Below, piece after piece: positions 7,320-13,522 of a stretch of DNA of 15,140 bases (position 1 is the first letter of the stretch; each line of letters starts with the position of its first letter). Source of the DNA: an uncultured Acidimicrobiaceae bacterium (GTDB lineage Bacteria > Actinomycetota > Acidimicrobiia > Acidimicrobiales > RAAP-2); contig CALAYR010000059.1 in the NCBI GenBank assembly GCA_937894805.1, positions 1 to 15,140 of the forward strand, read 5' to 3'. Below the pieces are notes generated by a model, which saw only the letters and a list, made by a program, of their open reading frames with translations, was not told the origin of the DNA and searched no databases. The position numbers and the translations under genes were made by a program.

Positions 7320-9065
7320 ATGTTGCGAATGGCTCACGGAGTAATGCCGGGAATGGGTCAAGGGGTAGACGTCCATAACCCCACCATCGTGAATCTATTT
7401 CGCGAAGGTCTTCACACAAATTTTATTTGGCTCCTGGGTGTTGCAGTACTGCTCTCTGTGCTGCTTGCTCTGCGGAGTGTCCGCGCCGGATTTGCCTCAA
7501 CAGCGTGGAGTGAACCGCGCGGACGAACGATTCTGCGAAGCGGTCTCGGACTGCTCTGGATTCTTGATGGGATTCTTCAGTTGCAGACAGCAATGCCCTT
7601 GGGTCTGGGCAGTCAGATCCTTGAGCCGTCGAAGGAAGCCGCACCAACCTGGTGGCACGGCGTCATAAACGGTGCGGTGGAGCTTTGGAATCAGCACCCC
7701 ATCGCTTTGGCGCAGTCCGTCGTTTGGCTGCAGCTTGGTCTGGGCATCCTCCTACTCAGTTCGAGTGGTCGAACGAGCCGGATTGCTGGACGACTCTCGG
7801 CCATCTGGGCTTTGATTATTTGGATCGTGACCGGTTTCGGTGGTCTCTTTGGTCACGCGCCTTCGTTCCTCTTTGGGTGGCCCGGTGCCCCCATCTTCTA
7901 CGTAATCGCGGGTCTCGCAGTTGCTATGTCGGCTGATCGGTTCCCCCACGTCTACCAAGCCGTAGTGACTCGATTACTCGGCGCGGTCGTAATGCTCGGA
8001 GCGATTCTGCAAGCTCTCCCGAACAATGGCTTCTGGTCCAACGGTCAGAGCAATGCGTTGAACGGCATGATTTTGGAAATGACCGAAGTGCCCCAGCCGG
8101 ACTTCCTCGCGGGGCTGGGGCATATCTTCGCGGGAGTCGTGCGCGCAGCTGGTCCGGGTATCAACATCATGCTGGTGGTTTGGATGATGGCCACCGGAGT
8201 CGGACTCTGGCGCAGCACTGTGTCGGGCTTCGCGTGGCCGGCCCGCTCGCTGGCGATCGGCTCTCTCGCCGGCTGGATCTTGATCCAGGACACCGGACTA
8301 TTCGGTGGTCTGGCGACTGACCCCAACTCACTCATTCTCGTGGCGCTTATCAGTTTCACCCTGAGTCCCTCGATGCGCTCAGCAGCTCCCTTTGCTTTCC
8401 GAGTCGGCCCGCAGGCACGTACGGCCCTCGCAAACGCCGGTATCGCTCTCGGTGCAGCGGCACTCCTGGTGGGGCTAGTCATTGGCGGGGGTGCGCTCGT
8501 TCGACCCGTGGAGTTAACGATGTACCAGGTCTACAACGGTGATGTCTCAGCCGTGTCGGCTCCCGCACCACCCTTTGAGCTCACCGACCAGGAGGGCAAC
8601 GCGTTTGTGCTCGATCAGCATCGCGGCGAGGTGATTCTGCTGAGCTTTCTCGACCCTGTCTGCTACGAAGAGTGTCCACAAATTGGACACCAGTTGCTCG
8701 ACGTAGTGAACCACTACGCAAACTCCGACCGCAAGGTTGCCATGGTCGTCGTCGCAGCCAACCTCGAAGATCACAGCGCGAATGACATTGCGCACTTCAT
8801 GAACGAATACGACTTGGCGAAAACGCAGAATGTGTACTTTCTAAACGGTTCGTCGAAAGAACTCGTCGATGTATTCAGTCTCTACGGCATTACCGTGACC
8901 TCGGGTGGCGTGGATGGCATGAGTATTCACACCAATGTGATCTACATCATTGATGAGGCTGGGCAAATTCGCTACATCGTCGGCGACGACCCGGCACCGG
9001 GTTCTGCGGGGCGGGCTTCAACGGCTCGAGTCCTTGAGCGCGCGGTTGACTCCTTGCAAAAATGA
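7320..9065 (+). CDS. polytopic membrane protein fused to a C-terminal SCO1/SenC copper-chaperone domain
   Basis: A 581-residue two-part protein. Residues ~34-347 hold about eight hydrophobic segments, including L-L-W-I-L-D-G-I-L-Q-L-Q (78-89), a motif I associate with a DoxX-like family of actinobacterial membrane proteins of unknown role. A repeat-like second half follows from ~217. A last segment at ~369-392 leads into the SCO domain (~415-581), presumably outside the membrane. That domain has C448-x3-C452 in D-P-V-C-Y-E-E-C-P and His537 in S-I-H-T-N-V, the three copper ligands of SCO proteins, at normal spacing. SCO proteins deliver copper to the CuA site of COX2 or reduce its cysteines. 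The N-terminus is Met/His-rich (M-x2-M-x-H-x2-M-x2-M). ATG at 7320 has AGCAGG six bases before it and lies 11 bases after nusB. The end overlaps ctaG (ATGA). Confidence 0.88.
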   Translation: MLRMAHGVMPGMGQGVDVHNPTIVNLFREGLHTNFIWLLGVAVLLSVLLALRSVRAGFASTAWSEPRGRTILRSGLGLLWILDGILQLQTAMPLGLGSQILEPSKEAAPTWWHGVINGAVELWNQHPIALAQSVVWLQLGLGILLLSSSGRTSRIAGRLSAIWALIIWIVTGFGGLFGHAPSFLFGWPGAPIFYVIAGLAVAMSADRFPHVYQAVVTRLLGAVVMLGAILQALPNNGFWSNGQSNALNGMILEMTEVPQPDFLAGLGHIFAGVVRAAGPGINIMLVVWMMATGVGLWRSTVSGFAWPARSLAIGSLAGWILIQDTGLFGGLATDPNSLILVALISFTLSPSMRSAAPFAFRVGPQARTALANAGIALGAAALLVGLVIGGGALVRPVELTMYQVYNGDVSAVSAPAPPFELTDQEGNAFVLDQHRGEVILLSFLDPVCYEECPQIGHQLLDVVNHYANSDRKVAMVVVAANLEDHSANDIAHFMNEYDLAKTQNVYFLNGSSKELVDVFSLYGITVTSGGVDGMSIHTNVIYIIDEAGQIRYIVGDDPAPGSAGRASTARVLERAVDSLQK

Positions 9066-9784
9066 TTGAGTACCCCCTACTCGTCTTGGGACTGTGGGGG
9101 CTGTGGCGATTGAACCTCCGTCGGATTGCCACGACGAACAAGTTGTGGCTGGCCGCCGGTTCCGTTCTCCTGGTTATCGCCGCGATTCCGCCGTTCTCGA
9201 CGTGGTCCGCTGCTTCGTTGCCAAATCACATGATTGGCCACATCGCCGTAATGTTCTTGGCCCCCTTGTGCCTGGTGGCCAGTGGGGAAGTGCCACCTTT
9301 AAACAAGCGAATCCACCCGCTGGTTCCAATTGTGGCGCTCAATGTAACGATGGTGGTGTTTCATCTCCCGGCTGTTTTTGACGCAGCGATGGCAAGCGAG
9401 GCCATGCGGGCGTTGCTGGTCGAGCCACTCTTCTTTTTTACAGGAGTCTGGTTCTTTTCCGTTGTGCTGGCCCCTCACTCACACCAACGCCCGATTCAGA
9501 TGCGCTGGCAGTTGGGGGGCGTTGTATTCACCACGTTCGTGATGTTTGTGCTGGCCATGTCAATGTCCATTTTCACCAAGACGGCCTGGTATCACTCGAT
9601 GGCCTCTATGCCGGGCATGGAAATGCCGGGTGATTTCGGTTCTCAGCAGCTAGCCGCCGCCATTTTGTGGATCTGTGGTGACCTGTGGGCCGTGCCACTC
9701 TTTGTCTTGTTGATTCGGCGGCTCGCCGCCCGCGATGGTTCGCTACTGCAAGTAGTAGATCGTTACGCGTCGCCGTCGGACTGA
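9062..9784 (+). CDS. ctaG: cytochrome c oxidase assembly protein, caa3-type CtaG family
   Basis: Polytopic membrane protein of the family named after Bacillus CtaG, needed for assembly of caa3 oxidase and thought to help copper loading of subunit I. It is not the unrelated COX11-type CtaG. About six membrane segments are visible. Family hallmarks are N-H-M-I-G-H (His56, His60) followed by L-A-P-L-C-L-V-A-S-G, then V-F-H-L-P (His101), and near the end Q-Q-L-A-A-A-I-L-W-I-C-G-D-L. A short Met-rich loop, H-S-M-A-S-M-P-G-M-E-M-P-G (178-190), lies between late membrane segments. It is translationally coupled to the SCO fusion by an ATGA overlap. Its last 22 bases overlap the end of the convergent 104-aa gene. 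Confidence 0.9.
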   Translation: MIEYPLLVLGLWGLWRLNLRRIATTNKLWLAAGSVLLVIAAIPPFSTWSAASLPNHMIGHIAVMFLAPLCLVASGEVPPLNKRIHPLVPIVALNVTMVVFHLPAVFDAAMASEAMRALLVEPLFFFTGVWFFSVVLAPHSHQRPIQMRWQLGGVVFTTFVMFVLAMSMSIFTKTAWYHSMASMPGMEMPGDFGSQQLAAAILWICGDLWAVPLFVLLIRRLAARDGSLLQVVDRYASPSD

Positions 9785-10077
9785 GGCAGTCCATGAACTT
9801 TGGCGAGATAGGCGTTCCATTCGTCGAGTTGCTGGTCGTGCTGTTCCTCGAACACGACCGGCGTCGACGTGCTCTCGCCCCGCTCTTCCTTAAGTAGTTT
9901 GCGCCAGACGTAGACGGCGTAGAGCCCGAGTATCGGCCACTCAAAGACGTAGGCCCAAGACAGCGTGTTGCCCCCAAGGGCGCGGCTCAATTCGAAAATA
10001 AATGCGGGGAGACAGATAACTTCAGCGAGGACCAATCCAAAATGAATGCGAAGTTCCGTCTTTTGTTTCTGGTTCAC
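9763..10077 (-). CDS. small two-segment membrane protein of unknown function (104 aa)
   Basis: Two hydrophobic stretches, about residues 12-32 and 40-59, each contain an F-E or W-P element (A-F-I-F-E-L and F-E-W-P-I-L), followed by a charged cytosolic-looking tail ending near W-N-A-Y-L-A-K-V-H-G. I do not know a named family, though it reads like a conserved actinobacterial membrane protein. The start is GTG at 10077, six bases behind a TAGCCT -10-like box on the minus strand, so probably leaderless. It converges on ctaG, sharing 22 bases, and diverges from the oxidase operon. An oxidase-related role is possible from position only. Confidence 0.7.
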   Translation of the reverse strand: MNQKQKTELRIHFGLVLAEVICLPAFIFELSRALGGNTLSWAYVFEWPILGLYAVYVWRKLLKEERGESTSTPVVFEEQHDQQLDEWNAYLAKVHGLPQSDGDA

Positions 10078-10083
10078 ACCCTC

Positions 10084-10089
10084 AGGCTA
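10084..10089 (-). promoter_or_regulatory. candidate -10 box for the 104-aa membrane gene
   Basis: On the minus strand TAGCCT is followed by six bases and then GTG at 10077, the same spacing as at aroC, suggesting a leaderless transcript. It lies five bases from the -35 of the divergent oxidase promoter, so polymerases on the two may compete. Confidence 0.4.
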
Positions 10090-10094
10090 AACCC

Positions 10095-10122
10095 TTGACA
10101 TCGTGTCGATTAGGCGTATGGT
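10095..10122 (+). promoter_or_regulatory. sigma70-type promoter of the oxidase operon
   Basis: A perfect TTGACA (10095-10100) is separated by 16 bases from TATGGT (10117-10122). It is the best-formed promoter in the window. Transcription should start near 10129-10130, giving a leader of about 45 bases before the cupredoxin-like gene. Confidence 0.7.
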
Positions 10123-10129
10123 GTGACCA

Positions 10130-10157
10130 CTGCAAAGATTTTTCTATGTGTTTGCAG
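10130..10157 (+). repeat. perfect 7-bp inverted repeat at the 5' end of the oxidase mRNA
   Basis: CTGCAAA (10130-10136) and TTTGCAG (10151-10157) are exact inverted repeats around a 14-base T-rich loop. The first arm begins where transcription is predicted to start, and the second ends four bases before the AGGGGGG ribosome binding site. It could be a 5' stem-loop that protects the mRNA or an operator; the sequence does not decide. Confidence 0.5.
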
Positions 10158-10160
10158 GCA

Positions 10161-10167
10161 AGGGGGG
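10161..10167 (+). promoter_or_regulatory. ribosome binding site that sets the start at 10175
   Basis: AGGGGGG lies seven bases before ATG at 10175. It favours this start over in-frame GTG at 10148, which falls inside the loop of the 5' hairpin and would add nine residues in front of a clean signal peptide. Confidence 0.6.
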
Positions 10168-10174
10168 AATTCTG

Positions 10175-10918
10175 ATGACTCGTCTTAAAGCCGTCGTCAC
10201 ATCACTCGCGTCAGTGACGCTTGGAGCGATCGTGATTGCCGTTGCCGGCATCGCCCTCGCTCACGCGCAGCCGACACAAGCGGCCCTCGTGGCGACCAAC
10301 GTTGGTACGTCGACTATCACCGTTGACGGTGCACCTCAGACCGTGAAGCACGTCGCCCTTACTATCGGCGCCTATCCAGATTCGCAGTTCGGCACCGTCT
10401 TCGGGAAAAATGGCGGCGCCCACCCAGATTGGGTCGCGTACACCAATAACAATCTCGTAGTGCCGGAGAATTCTCTCGTCACCATCACCGTTAATCAGTA
10501 CGACGGCGGTGAGTCGCTCAACAATCCTTATTTTGGCCATGTCATCGGCACAGTGGACAACGTGGCTTGGGTAAATGGCCAGAAGGTGAAGCACTGGGAT
10601 CCCGACCACGTGGGTCACACCTTCACGTTGCGCGGTATTCCAGGTAGTGGTCGTGACATTTTCGTATCGGTGCCTATTCCGCCAAATGATTTGGTGGATG
10701 TCTGTGACCCCGCGGCGCCGGACGCATCAATCTGCGCCCCCCAGGGGACCGGTTATTACCCCAAGGATCCGGTTGTGGTGAAGTTCAGCTTCTACGTCGG
10801 TAGCAAGGGCGTTTACCAGTGGAACTGCGAGTACCCCTGTGGCGGTACCCGCATCGGACAGTTTGGTTCAGCTATGTCGACGTACGGCTACATGTCCGGC
10901 ACGTTGACGGTTAAGTAG
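10175..10918 (+). CDS. secreted cupredoxin-like protein with a CuA-like cysteine pair
   Basis: A 247-residue exported protein. The signal peptide has a basic M-T-R-L-K start, a hydrophobic core, and likely cleavage after A-L-A-H-A near residue 31. The mature part has beta-sandwich features of cupredoxins (N-L-V-V-P-E-N-S-L-V-T-I-T-V). Candidate ligands are His122, D-H-V-G-H (His145, His148), and near the end W-N-C-E-Y-P-C (Cys218, Cys222) with Met234 and Met240 in G-S-A-M and G-Y-M-S-G. The C-x3-C spacing matches the CuA loop of COX2, but no His or Met stands at +4 and +7, so a standard CuA site is not formed. Cys177 and Cys187 may form a disulfide. It leads the operon, with ctaC nine bases later, so an electron-transfer or copper-delivery role to the oxidase is likely but inferred. 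Confidence 0.75.
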   Translation: MTRLKAVVTSLASVTLGAIVIAVAGIALAHAQPTQAALVATNVGTSTITVDGAPQTVKHVALTIGAYPDSQFGTVFGKNGGAHPDWVAYTNNNLVVPENSLVTITVNQYDGGESLNNPYFGHVIGTVDNVAWVNGQKVKHWDPDHVGHTFTLRGIPGSGRDIFVSVPIPPNDLVDVCDPAAPDASICAPQGTGYYPKDPVVVKFSFYVGSKGVYQWNCEYPCGGTRIGQFGSAMSTYGYMSGTLTVK

Positions 10919-10927
10919 GAGCGCACG

Positions 10928-11665
10928 ATGACGTCAAACGACAACCACAAGAACAATCTCCGCCAGATTTTCTGGATTTGGCTGGCCATCACGGTTTTCG
11001 GAGTAGTCGTTGGAATCTACGGCACGCCGTGGCTCATGCCGACGGCCGCCAGCGACACCATGCACCTCAGCATTTTGACCATGGTCGTCTTCACGGTGGC
11101 GGCCGCCCCGGTGGCTGCCTTGGTCTATGCCGTTGTGATCGTGGCACTCACGAAGTGGCGCTATCGGGGTGAAGGCATTCCGCCAGATGGCCCACCTATC
11201 CGTGGTAACAACCCGGCAACGAGCGCCTGGCTCGTTGTCTCCACGTTGCTCACCGTGTTCTTGTTGGTCTGGGGACTCGCGCTCCTCGCCGTTGACAATG
11301 GTGCAGAGTCCAAGTCGGAGATGACCATCGATGTCACTGGTCAGCAGTGGGTGTGGTCATTTGGATACGCCGGGACTCAGGTGCACTCCCATGATCTCTT
11401 TTTGCCCGTGGATACGGACGTGAAGTTCGAGGTCACCTCTAAGGATGTCGTCCACGGCTTCTGGATTGTGCAGATGGGAATCAAAGTCAACGCCAATCCA
11501 GGTGCAATCACCACGACGGCCGTAACGCCCAATCGAGTTGGAACGTTTGACATTCGCTGTACTGAAATTTGCGGCTTGAACCACGCCTTCATGGTGACCC
11601 GTGTTCACGTTTTGACCAAAAAGAACTTCGAGCAATGGCTGGCTTCGCAGCCTGCAACGAACTAG
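10928..11665 (+). CDS. ctaC: cytochrome c oxidase subunit II
   Basis: Carries the CuA centre that receives electrons from cytochrome c or a copper protein and passes them to subunit I. CuA ligands are complete: His176 in V-V-H-G-F, then C211-T-E-I-C215-G-L-N-H219-A-F-M222. The aromatic Q-Q-W-V-W-S-F-G-Y segment (139-147) is present. Three hydrophobic segments precede the cupredoxin domain (about 13-36, 46-76, 99-122), one more than usual; the first may be a retained signal anchor. There is no lipobox and no fused cytochrome c domain. In the segment before the last membrane helix, N-N-P-A-T-S-A-W replaces the common N-x-P-L-E-I-A-W, so the glutamate at the K-channel entrance is Thr98. AGGAG sits six bases before the ATG. 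Confidence 0.95.
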   Translation: MTSNDNHKNNLRQIFWIWLAITVFGVVVGIYGTPWLMPTAASDTMHLSILTMVVFTVAAAPVAALVYAVVIVALTKWRYRGEGIPPDGPPIRGNNPATSAWLVVSTLLTVFLLVWGLALLAVDNGAESKSEMTIDVTGQQWVWSFGYAGTQVHSHDLFLPVDTDVKFEVTSKDVVHGFWIVQMGIKVNANPGAITTTAVTPNRVGTFDIRCTEICGLNHAFMVTRVHVLTKKNFEQWLASQPATN

Positions 11666-11674
11666 GAGGGCGAA

Positions 11675-13522
11675 ATGAACTCGACTCTTGAACAACATCA
11701 CGTAGTTGGCGGGGGATTGCTCCGGCGTTTGAACTTCGGAACTGCCGCGGTGAGTGGTCTGATCTTTGGATTCATCGCATGGGCTCTCAGTCATCACTTC
11801 CTCGATGATTCGGGCCAAGGCTTCGCCGACCAGGTAACAGTGCTGACCGGGTGTGGCTGGGTTGTGGGCTTTTTACTCGGGATCGGTGCACTCACCGGTC
11901 CCGGCAAGTGGTTCACCGGCCGTGATCAAAATCATGCCGATGAGATGTATCTCGCCGGCAAAGATCTCGGCCGTAAGCGCTACTTCCAGTACACAACGGA
12001 CCACAAAGTTGTCGGCGTGCAGTACATCATCGCCACCATGGTTCTGCTCGGAGCTGGTGGCATTTTGGCCATGGGCATCCGAACGAACCTGCTCACCCCG
12101 GGCAACCATTTCGTAAACCAGCAGGTGTACAACGGCTTTCTCGGCGTGCACGGCATGCTGATGATCTTGGGCTTGATTGTTGCGGTGGCCGGTCCGTGGG
12201 CGAACTTCATCTTGCCGATTCAGGTCGGGGCTCGTGACATGGCCTTCCCTCGACTCAATGCGCTGAGTCTCTGGACGTTGATTGCCGCTATCCCGCTCCT
12301 GCTGGGATCGCTAGCCATTGGCGCCATGGACATGGGCTGGGTGACTCAAGGGCCAATATCTGACCAATCAGGCATTGGTTTTGACCTCTTTGCGATGTCA
12401 ATCATTACCTTCACTATCTCGACGACTGTGGCCGGTGTTAACACCATCTGCACCGTTCTGACGATGCGTACGAAGGGGATGACAATGGAGCGCCTCCCGA
12501 TTTTTGCGTGGGCCTCAATCTTTGCGGCCGGACTCGGTCTCTACGCATTCCCCTTCTTCCTGGTCGTTATGTCGCTGAACTTGGCTGACCGAATGGTTGG
12601 CACCAGCTTCTTCATTGCCTCCGGCGGGGGGACTGGTTGGTTGCAGGAAAACCTCTTCTGGCTTATGGGTCACCCTGAGGTCTACGTCATCTTGCTGCCC
12701 GCAGTTGGCGCCATATTGGAGATTGCCTCAGTGTTCTCTCGCAAGCCACTCTTTAGCTATCGGACAGTCATTGGTGGCATGGCCGGTCTCTGCGGTCTGA
12801 GCGCCCTGGTCTGGGCGCACCACATGTTCACAACGGGATGGGCCCCCACGCTGGGTGGCCCCTTCATGCTGACCACAGAGCTGATTTCCATCCCGACGGG
12901 TGTGATCTTTCTAGTACTTCTTGGCACCATTTGGCGCGGAAATATCTGGATGAAGATGCCCATGATTTGGGTCTTTGGGTTTATTGTCAACTTCATCGTT
13001 GGCGGTATCACGGGTATCTACCTGTCAGACATTCCCGTCGACAATCAGATGCACGGCACCATGTTCGTGGTGGCGCACTTCCACTACGTCTTTGTCGGAT
13101 CGGTCCTCTTTGGCGCCATCGGAGCTCTCTTCTACTGGTTCCCTAAGGTTTCGGGGCGATTCATCGACGAGAAGATGGGCCGGATCTCTTTCTGGCTGGT
13201 CTTTATTGGAACGCACGTGACCTTCATCTCAATGTTTGTCTCGGGACTCCGCGGCATGTCACGTCGCTACTCGAGTTACGCGCTTATTTTTGAGCACACC
13301 AACTTCATCACCACAATCGGTGCCTACATGATCATGGCCGGCATGCTCGTTCTACTCGGGGCCGTTATTACCTCGTGGCGTTCGGGTGAGCCTTCGGGGC
13401 CAAACCCGTGGGGTGGTAAGTCGCTCGAGTGGATGGTGCCAACACCGGTGCCGCTCGAAAACTTCGAAGTACTTCCTGTTATTACCTCTGACCCCTACAC
13501 CTACGGAGAGGCAAAGTCATGA
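11675..13522 (+). CDS. ctaD: cytochrome c oxidase subunit I, divergent (K-channel lysine absent)
   Basis: Catalytic heme-copper subunit that reduces O2 to water and pumps protons. All metal ligands are visible: His159 (G-V-H-G-M) and His470 for heme a, His468 for heme a3, and His333 (G-H-P-E-V-Y), His382 and His383 for CuB. Tyr337 for the His-Tyr cross-link, Glu335, and D-channel Asp188 and Asn195 (G-A-R-D-M-A-F-P-R-L-N) are present. Propionate arginines are Arg530 and Arg531. Departures: P-T-G-V-I-F (407-412) has Ile411 where A-type enzymes have the K-channel Lys; H460-G-T-M-F replaces HDTYY, losing the Mg-site Asp. A ~100-residue N-terminal extension with two hydrophobic segments (about 22-41, 55-75) precedes the normal start Y-T-T-D-H-K. 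The length is 615 residues. AGGAGGG precedes the ATG; ctaE overlaps the stop (ATGA). Confidence 0.96.
   Translation: MNSTLEQHHVVGGGLLRRLNFGTAAVSGLIFGFIAWALSHHFLDDSGQGFADQVTVLTGCGWVVGFLLGIGALTGPGKWFTGRDQNHADEMYLAGKDLGRKRYFQYTTDHKVVGVQYIIATMVLLGAGGILAMGIRTNLLTPGNHFVNQQVYNGFLGVHGMLMILGLIVAVAGPWANFILPIQVGARDMAFPRLNALSLWTLIAAIPLLLGSLAIGAMDMGWVTQGPISDQSGIGFDLFAMSIITFTISTTVAGVNTICTVLTMRTKGMTMERLPIFAWASIFAAGLGLYAFPFFLVVMSLNLADRMVGTSFFIASGGGTGWLQENLFWLMGHPEVYVILLPAVGAILEIASVFSRKPLFSYRTVIGGMAGLCGLSALVWAHHMFTTGWAPTLGGPFMLTTELISIPTGVIFLVLLGTIWRGNIWMKMPMIWVFGFIVNFIVGGITGIYLSDIPVDNQMHGTMFVVAHFHYVFVGSVLFGAIGALFYWFPKVSGRFIDEKMGRISFWLVFIGTHVTFISMFVSGLRGMSRRYSSYALIFEHTNFITTIGAYMIMAGMLVLLGAVITSWRSGEPSGPNPWGGKSLEWMVPTPVPLENFEVLPVITSDPYTYGEAKS

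Noticed and set aside
8480..8580. SCO fusion as an artefact of a missed stop between two genes
   Set aside because: The frame is open through a final membrane segment and a linker into the SCO domain, with no internal ribosome site or start at the junction, so a natural fusion is the simpler reading.
11675..13522. COX1 as a nitric oxide reductase
   Set aside because: The active-site tyrosine in H-P-E-V-Y, the glutamate and all oxidase ligands are present, and CuA in COX2 is complete, so an O2 reductase is far more likely.
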